Assembly (NCBI GenBank): GCA_947650365.1
Contig: CANTAL010000021.1
Span: forward strand, 434,001 to 498,000
Source of the DNA: Chamaelirium japonicum
Taxonomy: Eukaryota > Streptophyta > Magnoliopsida > Liliales > Melanthiaceae
DNA length: 64,000 nt
Direction of reading: 5' to 3'
The notes below the pieces were generated by a model that had not been told where the DNA came from, searched no databases, and worked only from the letters and a program-made list of their open reading frames with translations. This document shows, in pieces, positions 1 to 12,857 of this stretch. A program made the translations under genes and the position numbers. Every line of letters starts with the position of its first letter. Within the stretch, counting starts at the first letter, position 1.

Positions 1-803
1 TCGTAGGGCATCAGGGCCTGCTTGTAGGCTAGGATATGGAGAGCAGGGTCTCCCCGGATGCAGTTGAACTTTGGTAGGTTCGATGTTCGCCAACCCATAG
101 GAAATGGTGTTGCAAGAACCTGGGGATGCAGTGGCCCCACCGAGGTGATTAGTTGCCTACGGTCTTGATGGCAGCGTCCCACGTCGGCAGTATGCCTTAG
201 TCGGTTGAGCAGCTCGCGGGCATCTGTTGCTTTCGTGTGTGAAGGGATAGAATGTCTAGTGGACCCTGTTGACTGAGGTGATCCTTCTCTGCGATAGTTG
301 GGCGTACCATTGATGTCAAGGCGATCCCACACCGTTTGCCTTATTGCTTGAGTGGATACTTGACGCCTCTCGATACGTGGCACATGTGATTCTTCAAGAT
401 GATGAATCACGGCTGGGCGAGTCCTTGGTTGGTCTTCATCAGCAGTTGGAGAGTTGTGGGCCACAACCCCCGCTCTTTCAGCTACCTTCTTTAGGGAATC
501 CTTCTCTTGCTCGAGGGCTGCGTTCCTCTTGAGAAGGTTCAACAGCTGGAAATCAGCAGCCGAAATTTGGTATGTAGTTAGATCGTTGTCCCCTTGGGTG
601 GCGTGCTCTTTGCCAGATTGTTACCTCGGGAATGGTGGGTCCTGCCGATTGCTGTGGCTTCCCGGATGACTTCCTTGTGGCCCCAGTCGCTTATGAACAT
701 TTCTTCGATTGGTTGCAACCGAGACTTCTTGTTCTTCTTCGATTAGCACGTCGATTGTCCGATCAGCACCTGCCTTTGGTGGGTTGGTGCTGGCCTTCAC
801 CAT
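1..803 (-). pseudogene. gag of Tat element C, partial, one premature stop
   Basis: Structural capsid protein of an LTR retrotransposon. A frame starts at ATG 803-801 and stays open to the window edge except for one TAA at 623-621, which a single C-to-T change from CAA would create. After the stop the frame reads YQISAADFQLLNLLKRN, matching YQISAVDFQLLQLAKQN in elements A and B. Near the edge it reads GWRTSNLPKFNCIRGDPALH, again matching A and B. The part between about 570 and 1 has no ATG near its start, so a simple ORF search misses it. It is truncated by the window rather than by a visible deletion. Confidence 0.75.
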
Positions 804-922
804 TGAGCGAGTTGATGTCGGCGTGATGAAGGCGTTGATGTTGATTTGGATGAGGACTTGTGGCTCGTCACCGCAAGTTGAATAGGAGTCGGTAAAGGTA
901 TGGGTAAGACCTCTAACGATAT

Positions 923-940
923 CCCACAAACGACGCCAAA
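923..940 (-). other. primer-binding site of element C
   Basis: On the minus strand TTTGGCGTCGTTTGTGGG lies three bases inside the LTR end. It aligns with TTTGGCGCCGTCTGTGGG at the same place in elements A and B, with two differences. It primes reverse transcription from a tRNA 3' end; I could not assign the tRNA with certainty. Confidence 0.75.
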
Positions 941-943
941 GAT

Positions 944-1557
944 TGTGGGGGGAAATTTCTGAGCCGTCTTGATCGGGAACCCCGCCCCACAGCCTTGATT
1001 GAATGTTGATGGTTTGTAGAGTTAGAGAGTTGGGAGAGTAGATAGAGAGAGTAGAGAGTGATGACACAAGGATTGGTGACGGAGTTCAGTCGTACGACCT
1101 ACATCTCCGGGCGAGAGGTGCCACCTGATCTTCACTATAATTTGAGTAAATGAGGGTTGAGTGTTCTCTCGACAGGCCGAGAGAAGCTTCTTACAATGTG
1201 TTTGCACGGAGCAATTAGAAGAGTTTGAGAGGAAGAATGGAGGGCTCTGGCTCTGGATCTGGAATCCCTCTTCCTCTGATCAAATAACCAACCCCCTTCC
1301 TGGATGCCTCGAGGGTCCTTTTATAGCATAGGCATGTGCCCGATATAGCAGTGATGATGTGGCGCTGATGACGTGGCACTGGTTCTGGGCCTCCTTGCTA
1401 GGCCCTTATTGGGCCATTGTTCGGGCCCAATAAGGGGGAGGGCTTGATCTGCGAGCCCTGTAGAGTGGGCCCATGAACCTGGGTGGGCTTACTCACTTGG
1501 GCCGTTGCGCGGGCCCATACCGCTCTGATCCGGTCCGGTACAATTTTTGCACCCACA
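944..1557 (-). repeat. 5' LTR of element C (614 bp)
   Basis: Bounded on the minus strand by TGTGGGTGC at 1557 and TTTCCCCCCACA at 944, giving TG..CA ends directly beside the primer site. U3 is on the right. It contains a TATA box and then a pyrimidine/purine-rich R-U5 segment. The terminal bases resemble those of the A and B LTRs, while the body does not align with them. Confidence 0.85.
1318..1325 (-). promoter_or_regulatory. TATA box of element C LTR
   Basis: TATAAAAG on the minus strand, about 230 bases inside the LTR, at the position expected for a U3 core promoter. Confidence 0.55.
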
Positions 1558-4500
1558 GAAACTCTAATCCATAGACAAAGAGAAAAAAGAACAAAAAGAT
1601 TTAATTATAATATTGAGAAGTGGAGTTTTGGAATTTAGAATCTTCCTTAATTTATACCTATACCTGTGGCGAATGGACTGGAACAGGACTTCTTCTCTGT
1701 TCTCTCTTCGTTTGTCTCTCTGTTCTCTTCTCTCTTCTCACAACACTTTATCAATATGAACATGTCGAACCTAACCGACCAGTCACAAGAAAACAGAGAG
1801 AGAAAAGATGATAAAAGAGAGAGAAGATAACAGAGAGATAAACGAAGAGAGAAGATAGAAGAAGTCCTGCTCCAATCCATTGGCCACGCATATAGCTGTA
1901 AAGTAAGAAGGAATCTAAATTCCAAAACTCCACATAATAGAGATAAGAAGAGAGAAGAGAATGGAGAGATAAATAAAGAGAGAAGAAGTCTAACTCTAGT
2001 CCATTGGCCACGGGTATAGGTGTGACATAAGAAGGAATATAAATTCCTAAACTTCACTTCTGTCTTCGTTTCTCTCTCTGTTTTTTTGTGACTGGTCAGC
2101 TGGGCTCGATATGTTCGTACTGGTAACTTCTTATAAGATAGGAGAAAGAAAGAGCCGTCAAACGTGCCCCACCCTAAAAGGGTCATATATTATTTATAAG
2201 GTAAGATTACTTAGGGCCTAAGCAATCTATAGGAAATCCTAATCCATGGGAGAAATTCGACGGTGGCCCTAATTAAGCTTACCCTACAAATAATATACGA
2301 CCCCTTTAGGGAGGGGCACGTTTGATGGCTCTCTCTTTCTCCCATCTCATAACATGTTATCAGCACAAAAATATCGAGCCCAACCAACCAGTCACAAGAA
2401 AATAGAGAGAGAAACGAAGATAGAAATAGAGTTTTGGAATTTAGATTTCTTCTTACTTCACACCTATACCCATGGCCAATGGACTGGAGTACGACTTCTT
2501 TTCTTTTCTAACTTCATTTATCTCTCCATTCTCTTCTCTCTTCTTCTCTCTCTTCTATGGAGTTTCAGAATTTAGATTCATTCTTACTTCACACCTATAC
2601 CCGTGGCCAATGGACTGGAGCAGGACTTCTTCTCTCTTCTCTCTTCGTTTATTTTTCCGTTCTCTTATCTCTTCTTCTCTCACTTCTGTCTTTGTTTCTC
2701 TCTCGGTTTTCTTATGACTGGTCGGCTGGGCTCGACATGTTCATACTGATAATATGTTATGACAAGTGAGAAGAGAACGAAGATATAAATAAAGAGAGAA
2801 GAGAGAAGAAGTCCTACTTTAGTCCATTCGCCACGGGTATAGGTGTGAAGTAAGAAGAAATCTAAATTCCAAAACTCCACTTCTCAATAATATAATTAAA
2901 TCTCTCCTTTCTCTTCTTTCTTCTCCCATAGATTAGGGTTTCTTATAGATTGCTTAGGTCCTAAGTAACCTTACCCTATAAATAATATACGACCCCTTAA
3001 GGGTAGGGCAAGTTTGACGACTCTCTCTTTATCCCATCTCATAATACGTTATCAGCAAGAACATATCGAGCCCAACTGACCAGTCACAAGAAAACAGAAA
3101 GAGAAACGAAGACAGAAGAGAGAGAATATGAAAAAAAATAATGGAGAGATAAACGAAGATAGAAGAGAGAAGAAGTCTTGCTTCAGTCCATTGGCCACGA
3201 GTATAGATTTGAAGTAAGAATGATTCTAAATTCCAAAACACCACTTCTTAATATTTATATGACCCCTTTATGGTAGGGCACGTTTGACGGCTCTCTCTTT
3301 CTTCCATCTCACAACACGTTATCTACATGAACATATCGAGCCCAGCGGACTAGTCACAAGAAAACGGATAGAGAAACGAAGATAGAAGAGAGAGAAGAAA
3401 AGAGAAGAGAACAGAGAGATAAACGAAGAGAGAAGAAGTTCTGCTCGAGTACATTCGCCATGGGTATAGGTTTGAAGTAAGAAGGAATCTGAATTCCAAA
3501 ACTCCAATTCTCAATAATATAATTAAATATCTCCGTTCTCTTCTCTCTTCTCCTATGGATTAGGATTTCCTATAGATTGTTTAGGCTCTAAGTAAGCGTA
3601 CCCTATAAATAATACATGACCCCTTTAGGGTAGGGCATATTTGATGGCTCTATCTCTTTCTCCCAAATCACAATATATTATCAGCACAAATATGTCAAGC
3701 CCAGCCGACCAGTCGTAAGAAAATGGAGAGAATAACGAAGATAGGAGAGAGAGAAGAAGAAAGAAGAGAACGGAGAGATAAATGAAAAGAGAAGAAGTTA
3801 TGCTCCAGTCCATTGACCACGGGTATAGGTATAAAGTAAGATAGAATCCAAATTCTAAAACTCCACTTCTATCTTTGTTTCTCTCTCTGTTTTCTTGCAA
3901 CTGGTCGGTTGGGCTCGATATATTCGTGCTGATAACATATCTAGTTTAATTAAGAAGGAATCGAAATTCCAAAACTTTATTTCTCAATAATATAGTTAAA
4001 TTTCTCTATTCTCTTCTCTCTTTTCCCATGGATTAGGGTTTCCCATAGAATTCTTAGGCCCTAAGTACGCTTACCATATAAATAATATTCGACCCCTTTA
4101 TGGTAGAGCACGTTTGACGGTTCTCTCTTTCTCCCATCTCACACTACTTACCCTATAAATAATATATGACCCCTTTAGGGTAGGGCATATTTGACGGCTC
4201 TCTCTTTCTCCTATCTTATAACACGTTATCTTTTATTTCTCTCCCCGTTTCTCTCCTCGTTTTCTTTATTTCTCTCTCTTTCTCTTATAGTATAAAATAA
4301 AATAAATAAATATTGATAAAAAAGATATAGAAAATTATTTTAAACTATAGAGAGCAGGACTTATTCTCTCTTCTCTCTTCGTTTATCTCTCCATTCTCTT
4401 CTTTCTTTCTCCCATCTCTTAACATGTTATCAGCATGAACATATCGAACCTAGCCGACCAATCGTAAGAAAACGGAGAGAGAAACAAAGATAGAAGTAGA

Positions 4501-4693
4501 GTTTTTGAATTTAGATTTCTTCTTACTTCATACTTATACCCATGGCTAATGGACTGGAGCGGATCTTCTTCTCTCTTCTATCTTCGTTTATCTCTCCGTT
4601 ATTTTCTTTCTTCTTCTCTCTCTTCTGTCTTTGTTTCTTTCTCTGTTTTTTTGCGACTGGTCGGTTTGGCTCGATATGTTCGTGCTGATAACA

Positions 4694-4861
4694 TATTGTA
4701 AGATGGGAGAAAAATAAGGCCGTCAAGCGTGCCCCACCCTAAAGGTGTCATATATTATTTATAGGGTAAGCTTACTTAGGGCCTAAGCAATCTACGAGAA
4801 ACCCTAATCCATGAGAGAGGTCCGATTATGGACAGCCATCCGATCGAACGATCTCACAACA
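4694..4861 (-). repeat. full-length 168-bp LTR-like module, minus orientation
   Basis: On the minus strand it runs from TGTTGTGAGATCG at 4861 to CATCTTACAATA at 4694, with TG..CA-type ends, short inverted termini (TGTTGTGAGAT/ATCTTACAATA) and a TATA segment CCTATAAATAATATATG. The degenerate primer-like motif follows at 4693-4680. It has exactly the length of the plus copy at 5410-5577. Confidence 0.7.
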
Positions 4862-5409
4862 GTTGTAATGTTTTATATTTTTTTAAAGAAAAATTTAAAA
4901 TATTTTTAAAGCAAAAAATTCGAGTGTGCTTCATCTTCTTTCTTTACTTCCTATTATTTAATTAATTTTATTATTTAATAAATTAAATAATTAAATAATT
5001 AAATAATTAAATAAATATTTAATTATCTTCTCTCTTCTCACTTTATTTTATTACTATGATAGTTAAGTGGAGTGTTGCTACTATAATTTTTTTAATTAAA
5101 TCAATCGTTTAATTAAAACGAAGAGAGAAGAGAATTTACTATGATAATCATAGTAACGTTGAGATCATACTATTGAGAAATGAAGTTTTAGAATTTAGAT
5201 TCCTTTTTACTACGCACCTATACTCGTAGTGAATGGACTGGAGCAAGACTTCTTCTCTCTTCTCTCTTATTTATCTTTGTTTAAATTATTTAATAATTTA
5301 AAAAATTTATAAATTAAGTTTTTAGTAAAATAATTAATTTAAATAAACAAATTTTTTGCTTGAAAAATAATTAATATTTTTTTAAAAAAAAAAATTAAAA
5401 CATTACAAC
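4862..5409. repeat. AT-rich spacer between two diverging LTR-like modules
   Basis: Begins AGTTGTAATGTTTTATA and ends AAAACATTACAACT, so the inverted repeat of the two flanking LTR-like modules continues into the spacer. The centre is A/T homopolymer-rich and holds a nested copy of module M4/M3 around 5170-5275. No gene is seen. Confidence 0.6.
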
Positions 5410-5577
5410 TGTTATGAGATTGTTCGATCGGATGGCTGCCCACCGTCGGATCTCTCCCGTGAATTAGGGTTTCCCATAGATTGCTTAGGCCCTAAGTAAG
5501 CTTACCCTATAAATAATATACGACCCTTTATGGGTGGGGCACATTTGACGGCTCTCTCTTTCTCCCATCTCACAACA
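5410..5577 (+). repeat. full-length 168-bp LTR-like module, plus orientation
   Basis: Runs from TGTTATGAGATTG to CATCTCACAACA. It contains CGATCGGATGGCTG, GGGTTTCCCATAGATTGC and the TATA segment CCTATAAATAATATACG. A degenerate primer-like motif (CATTATTAACACGAA) follows at once. Size, TG..CA ends, internal TATA and an adjacent primer-like site are the properties of a very short LTR, as in TRIM or small copia elements. No coding region follows. Confidence 0.7.
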
Positions 5578-7608
5578 CATTATTAACACGAATATATCGA
5601 GCCCCATAGAATCTAATTAAATAAATATTTAATTGATCTTCTTCTCTCTTCGATATGTTCATACTGATAACGTGTTTTGAGATGGGAGAAAAGAGCCGTC
5701 AAACGTGCCCTACCCTAAAGGGGTCATATATTCTTTAAAGAAGAGAGAAGAGAACGGAGAGATAAACGAAGAGAGAAGAAAGAAGAGAGAAAAACTCCTA
5801 CTCCAGTCCATTCGCCACGGGTATAGTTATGAAGTAAGAAGGAAACTAAATTCCAAAAGTCCACTTCCTAATATTTATACGACCCATCAGATCTCTACCA
5901 TCTCTTTATTAATTATACTTATTTAATCTCACAACACGTTATCAGTATGAACATATCGAGCCCAGCTGACCAGTCACAATTAAACAGAGAAAGAAACGAA
6001 GACAGAAGAAAGAAAAGAAGAGAGAAGAGAATGGAGAGATAAACGAAGAGAAAAGAGAGAAGAAGTCATGCTCCAGTCCATTATCCAAGGGTATATATAT
6101 GAAGTAAGAAAGAATATAAATTCAAAAACTCTACTTCTGTCTTTATTTCTCTCTCCATTTTCTTATGACTGGTGGGCTCGGCTCGACATATTCGTGCTGA
6201 TAACATGTTGCGAGAAGGGAGAAAGGGAGAGCTATCAAATATGCCCACCCTAAAGGAGTTGTATAAATATTAAGAAGTTGAGTTTTGGAATTTACTTTCC
6301 TTTTTACTTCATACCAATACCCGTGGCCAATGGACTTGAGAGGCCACAGGTATATTATTTATTGGGTAAGATTACTTAGGGCCTAAGCAATCAACAGCAA
6401 ATCCTAATCCATGGAAGATTACTTAGGGCCTAAGCAGGACTTCTTCTCACTTCTCTCCTCGTTTATCTTTTTGTTCTTTTCTCTTTTTCTCCCATCTCAC
6501 AACACGGTATCAGTACGAACATATCGAGCCCAGCCGACCAGTCGCAAGAAAATAAAGAAAGAAGAGAAGATAAAAGAGAGAGAAGAAAGAGAAGAGAATG
6601 GAAAGATTTAATTATATTATTGAGAATTGGAGTTTTGAAATTTAGATTCCTTCTTACTTCACACCTATACCCGTGGTGAATGGACTGGAGCAGGACTTCT
6701 TCTCTATTCTCTCTTTATTTGTCTCTCTGTTCTCTTCTCTCTCTTCTATCTTCGTTTCTCTCTCCGTTTTCTTGTGATTGATCGGCTGGGCTCGACATGT
6801 TCGTACTGAATGGGAGAAATTATTTAACTAATATTATTTTTAGTCCTACTCCATATTTAATCTCTCTTCTTCTTTCTCTTCTGTAGAGATTTGGAATTTA
6901 GATTCCTTCTTACTTCATACTTATACCCATGGCTAACGGACTGGAGCAGGACTTCTTCTCTTTTCTCTCTTTATTATCTCTTCGTTATCTTCTCTCTTCT
7001 TCTCTCTCTTCTGTGGAGTTTTGGAATTTAGATTCTTTCTTACTTCACATGAATATCCATGGCCAATGAACTAGAGTAGGACTTCTTTTCTCTTCCCTCT
7101 TTATTTATCTCTCTGTTCTTTTCTCTCTTCTTCTCTCTCTCTTCTATAAAAAAATATCTTCGTTTCTCTTTCTTTTTTCTTGTGACTGGTCGGCTGGGCT
7201 CGATATGTTCGTACTGATAATGTGTTATGAAATGAGAGAAAAAAAGAGCCGTCAAACGTGCTCCACCCTAAAAGGATAATTTATAATTTTTAAGGTAAGT
7301 TTACTTAAAGCCAAAGTAATTTATAGGAAACCCTAATCCAGAGGAGAGATCCGATAGTGGACAACTATTATTCTTACTTCACACCTATACCCATGGCGAA
7401 TGGACTGGAGCTGGACTTATTCTCTCTTCTCTGTTCTTCTCTTTCTAATTATCGGATAGCTGTCTACCATCGGATCTTTCCCATGGATTAGGGTTTCGCA
7501 TAGATTGCTTAAGCCCTAAGTAAGAAGAAGTCATACTCTAGTCCATTGGCCACTGGTATAGGTATGAAGTAAGAAGGAATCTAAATCCAAAAACTCCACT
7601 TCTCAATA

Positions 7609-7990
7609 GTATCATCTCAATGTTATTATGATTATCATATTAATGTTACCATAAATTTTTAAATTAAATTAAAATTTTATTTAATTATTAATTAATTTAA
7701 AATTTTAATAATGAAGTTTTTATTAAAATAATTAATTTATTTAATAATTTAATTATCTAATTATTTAATAATATTATTATTTTATTTATTTATTATTATT
7801 TTATTATTAAATAATTAAATTAGGTAATTATTTAATTATTTAAATTATTAGATAAAGAAATAATTATTTAATTATATAATTAATATATTAATTAATTTTA
7901 TTAGTTATTTCTTTAAATATTATCTTATTTTTAAATAATTAAATAATTAGTTAATTATTTAAACAGAGTGAGAGAACGTAGAGATAAATA
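7609..7990. repeat. AT-rich M5 core
   Basis: Starts with the recurrent terminus CAATAGTATCATCTCAATG and the motif ATTATGATTATCATA, followed by about 350 bases almost purely A/T (ATTTAATTA-type runs). No coding potential. It is flanked on the left by module M4. Confidence 0.6.
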
Positions 7991-8958
7991 ATAGTGCCCC
8001 ATCCTAAAGAAAATTTATAAAAACATTGATTATTTCAAGTTTATGCTTAAAAAAGAGAGAGCCGTCAAATGTGCCCAACCCTAAAGGGGTCCTATATTAT
8101 TTCTTGAGAAGTTGAGTTTTGGAATTTAGACTCCTTCTTACTTCATACTACTTCACACCTATACCCGTGGCTAATGTACTGGAGTGGCACTTCTTCTCTC
8201 TTCTCTCTTTGTTTCTCTATCCGTTTTCTAGTGACTAGTCAGCTAGGCTCGATATATTCGTGCTCATAACGTGTTGTGAGATGGGAGAAAGAGTGAGTCA
8301 GTAAATATGCCCTACCCTAATTAGATTCCTTTCTTACTTCACACCTATACCTATAGCCAATAGACTGGAGCAGGACTTCTTCTTTCTCCTCTCTTCATTT
8401 ATCTCTTAGTTCTCTTCTCTCTTCTGAGGAGTTTTAGAATTTAGATTCCTTCTTACTTCACACCGATACCCGTAGCTAATGAACTGTGTAGAACTTCTTC
8501 TTTCCTTTCTTCATTTATCTCTCTGTTCTCTTATCTCTTCTTTTCGCTCTTCTGTCTTCGTTTCTCTCTCCGTTTTCTTGTGACTGGTCGGTTGGACTCG
8601 ATATATTCATGCTGATAACATGTTATAATGTGGGAGAAAGAGAGAGACGCCAAATATGCCCCACTCTAAAACGATAATATATTATTTATAGGGTAAGCTT
8701 ACTTAGGGCCTAAACAATCTATGGGAAACCCTAATCCATGGAAGAGATCCGACGGTAGACAGCCATCTTTCTTACTTTACACCTATACCCATGGTGAATG
8801 GACCAGAGCAGGACATCTTCTATCTTCTCTCTTCTTCTCTCTCTAATTATCGGATCACTATCCACCGTCGAATCTTTCCCATTGATTAGGTTTCCCATAT
8901 ATTGCTTAGGTCCTAAGTAAGCTTACCCTATAAATAATTAAGGCTGACCAGTCATCTC

Positions 8959-9700
8959 TACGTTATTATGATTATCATAGTAATGTTACTATAATTTATT
9001 TAATTAAATTAATTATTTATTTAATTTTTAAATATTTAAATTAATTTAATAATTTAAATATTTAAGTTTTTAGTAAAATAATTAATTAATTTAATTATTG
9101 AATTATCTATTTATTAAATTAAATTTATTATATTATTTATTTATTATGAATATATTATTAAATAATTCAATTAGGTAACTATTTAATTATTTAAATTATT
9201 AAATAAAGAAATAACGATTTAATTATATAATTAATTTATTAATTCATTTTATTAATTTATTTTATTAATTATTATTTATTTTTAATTAATTAAATAATAA
9301 GTTAATTATTTAAATATTTACAAATTTATTTAGTGAAGAAATATATTAAATAGATTATTTTCTTATTGAATAACTAATTTGTTAATAAATTGAATAAATA
9401 TATAAATAAATAAGTAATTAAAGAAATAATGATTATCACAGTGATGTTACTATAATTTAAAAAAATTAAACTATGATAATTTAATAAATAGGGTTTCTAT
9501 AATATTTCTTCGTATATGATTTAAATTAATCATCTATTTAATATTAAATAAATTATTTATTTTACTAAAAACTTAATAATTAAATTATTTAATTATTTAA
9601 ATTATTTAATAAATATATAATTTAATTAAAAAAATTATAGTAACATTACTATGATAATCATAATAACGTTGAGATGATACTTTTTTAATTAAATTATAAA
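8959..9700. repeat. double AT-rich M5 core with inverted termini
   Basis: The left terminus TTATGATTATCATAGTAATG near 8974 and its inverted form TTACTATGATAATCATAA near 9649 enclose about 680 bases of A/T-rich DNA. A further internal copy of the terminus lies near 9428. It behaves like a foldback with nested copies of itself. No gene is seen. Confidence 0.55.
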
Positions 9701-12242
9701 TGAAGAGAGAAGAGAGGAGAAGTCCTGCTCCAGTCTATTTATAGGGTAAGCTTACTAATTGAGAGAATTAATTATATAATTTTATTTAGAAAATATTAAT
9801 TAAAATAAATAAAATAACTAAAATAAATAAGCAATCTTCTATCTCACAATGCATTATCAGCACGAGCTTGTCGAGCCCAGCCGACCAGTCATAAGAAAAC
9901 GGAGAGAGAAACGAAGATAGAAGAAGAGAGAATAGAACGGAGAGATAAACAAAGAGAGAAGAAAAAAGAAGTTTTGCTCCAATCCATTGGCCACAGGCAT
10001 AGGTTTGAAGTAAGAAGGAATCTAAATTCCAAAATTTCACTTCTCAATAGTATCATCTCAATATTATTATGATTATCATATTAAATTCTCTTCTCTCTTT
10101 GTTTTAATATAATGATTAATTTAATTAAAAAAATTATAGTAGCATTATTATGATATATGATTATTTAACTAATTATAAAGTTAAGGTGAACAAACAGAAG
10201 TGGAAGAAAAAAGACCTATATTTAATTAATTAGAGGTAGGTGAGATTTAAATATGGATTAGGTATGAATGTTATTTATAAGAGAGATCTAAATTCTGATT
10301 AATTGATTGCATGACTTCTTCTCTCTTCTCTCTTCGACATGTTCATGTTGATGACATATTATAAGATAATTTAACATTTAACAATTCTCTCTATGTTTAT
10401 ATCACTGTTCTCTTCTTGCTTTCTCCTACCCCATAACACGTTATTAGTATGAATATTTCAAGCCTAACCGACCAGTCATAAGAAAACTGAGAGAGAAACA
10501 AAGACAGAAGAGAGAGAAGAAGAAAGAAAAGAACGGAGAGATAAACAAAGACAGAAAAGAGAAGAAGACAGAAGAGAACAGAGAGATGAACAAAGATAGA
10601 TGAGAGAAGAAGTCTTGCACCAGTCCATTCGCCACGGGTATAGGTATGAAGTAAGAAAGATGGCTGTCCACCGTCGGATCTTTCTCATGGATTAGGGTTT
10701 CCTATAGATTGCTTAGGCCCTAAGTAATCTTACCCTATAAATAATATATGACTCCTTTAGAGTGGGGCACGTTTGACAGCTCTGTCTTTCTCCCATCTCA
10801 TAATACGTTATCAGTACGAACATGTTGAGCCGAGTCGACCAGTCAAAAGAAAACAGGAAAAGAAACAAAGACAAAAGTAGAGTTTTTGAATTTATATTCT
10901 TTCTTACTTCACACCTAAACTCATGGAGAATGGACTCGAACATGACTTCTTCTCTCTTCTATCTTCGATTATCTCTCCGTTCTCTTCTCTCTTCTTCTTT
11001 CTCTTTTATCTTTATTTCTCTCTCTATTTTCTTGTGACTGGTCAGCTGGGCTCGATATGTTCGTACTGATAATGTATTGTGAGAAGAGAGAAGAAGAGAG
11101 AAGAGAGAAGTAAGAAGGAATCTAAATTCCAAAACTCCACTCCTTAGTATTTATATGACTCCTTTATGGTGGCGCATGTTTGACGATTCTCTCTTTCTTA
11201 CATCTCGTTATTAGTACTAATATATCAAGCCTAGCCGACTAGTCACAAGAAAATAGAGAAAGAAACGAAGACATAAGTGGAATTTTAGAATTTAAATTCC
11301 TTCTTACTTCACACCTATACTTCACACGGATATAGGTATGAAGTAAGAAGGAATCTAAATTCCAAAACTTCACAGAAGAGAGAGAAGAAGAGAGAAGAGA
11401 GAACGGAGAGAGAAACGAAGACAGAAAAAAGAAAAGAAAAAAGAAGAGAACCGAGAGATAAACAAAGATAGAAGAGCGAAGAAGACATATTCTATTCCAT
11501 TGGCCACGGGTATAGGTAAGAAGTAAAAAGGAATCTAAATTCCAAAAGTCCACTTCTGTCTTCATTTCTCTCTCTATTTTCTTACGACTGGTCAGCTGGG
11601 CTCGACATATTCGTGCTGTTAACGTATTGTGAGATGAAAGAAAAAGAGAAAAGAATGGAGACATAAATGTGCCAAGCTTAAATTAAATAAAATTTATTAA
11701 ACATGTTATTAATAATTTAATTTAATAAATAATATAAGAGATATTTATATAATTTGAATTTATTTAAAAAATTAATTAACTAGTTATTTAATTATTTTTT
11801 TAGTATTAATAATATAAAGTAAACTAATTAAATAAATATTAAGAGAGAAGAGAGAAGAAGTCCTGCTCCAGTCCATTCGCCACGGGTATAGGCGTGAAGT
11901 AAGAAGGAATCTAAATTTCAAAACTCTACAGAAGAGAGAGAAGAAGAGAGAAGAGACTAGAGAGATAAATAAAGAGAGAAGAGAGAAGAAGTCCTGCTCT
12001 AGTCAATTGGCCACAGGTATAGGTATGAAGTAGGAAGGAATCTAAATTCCAAAAGTCCACAGAAGAGAGAGAAGAAGAGAAAAAAAAACAAAGAGAGAAA
12101 CAAAGACAGAAGAGAGAGAAGAAGAGAGAAGAGAACGGAAAAATAAATGAAAAAAGAAGAAACAAGAAGTCCTGCTCCAGTCCATTGGCCATGGGTATAG
12201 GTGTGAAGTAAGAAGGAATCTAAATTCCAAAACTCTACTTCG

Positions 12243-12857
12243 CAATAGTATCATCTTGACGGTATTATGATTATCATAGTAATGTTACAATAATTTTTTT
12301 AAATAAATAAATTATTTATTTAATTATTAAATATTTTAAATAATTTAATAATTAAGTTTTTAGTAAAATAATTAATTAAATATAATTATTATAGTATAAA
12401 TAGTTATTGAATTATCAAAATAAAATGAACTATTACGAAGTAGAGTTTTTGAAATTTAGATTCCTTCTTACTTCATACCTATACCCATGGCTAATGGACT
12501 GGAGCATGACTTTTTCTTTCTTTATTTATCCCTCTGTTCTCTTCTTTCGTCTTCTCTATTTTCTATGGAGTTTTGGAATTTAGATTCTTACTTATTTCAT
12601 ACCTATACTCGTGGCAAATGGACTGGTGCAGGACTTCTTCTCTCTTCTCTATTAATATTTATTTAATTAGTTTACTTTATATTGTTAATATTAAAAAAAT
12701 AATTAAATAATTAGATAATTAAATAATTAAATTAATTAATTATTTTACAAAAAACTTAATTATTAAATTATCTAATTATTAAATTATTTAATAATTAAAT
12801 AAATAATTATAGTAATATTACTATGATAATCATAATAACGTTGAGATGATACTATTG
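12243..12857. repeat. 615-bp AT-rich foldback element with nested M4/M3 cluster, copy 1
   Basis: The termini CAATAGTATCATCTTGACG and CGTTGAGATGATACTATTG are inverted and extend inward through TATGATTATCATAGTAAT-type sequence. The flanks (CTCTACTTCG and GAGAAGTAGAG) continue the inverted repeat into module M4. Between about 12437 and 12650 sits a cluster of two M4/M3 modules. A copy with the same internal organisation lies at 63177-63799, about 51 kb away. Confidence 0.65.

Larger units (their letters stand above)
1..1557 (-). mobile_element. Tat-lineage Ty3/gypsy LTR retrotransposon C, 5' part (continues off the left edge)
   Basis: Reading the minus strand from 1557 leftward: an LTR with TG..CA ends (1557-944), a primer-binding site (940-923), a short leader and a gag reading frame that runs off position 1. 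The order LTR-PBS-gag and the gag similarity to elements A and B in this window place it in the same Tat group. The LTR sequence is clearly different, so it is a separate family. The other LTR and pol lie outside the window. The 5 bases after its outer end are GAAAC; the matching target duplication cannot be seen. Confidence 0.85.

Noticed and set aside
4694-5577. A complete TRIM element with two direct LTRs
   Set aside because: The two 168-bp modules are in opposite orientation, diverging from the spacer, so the classical structure is not met.
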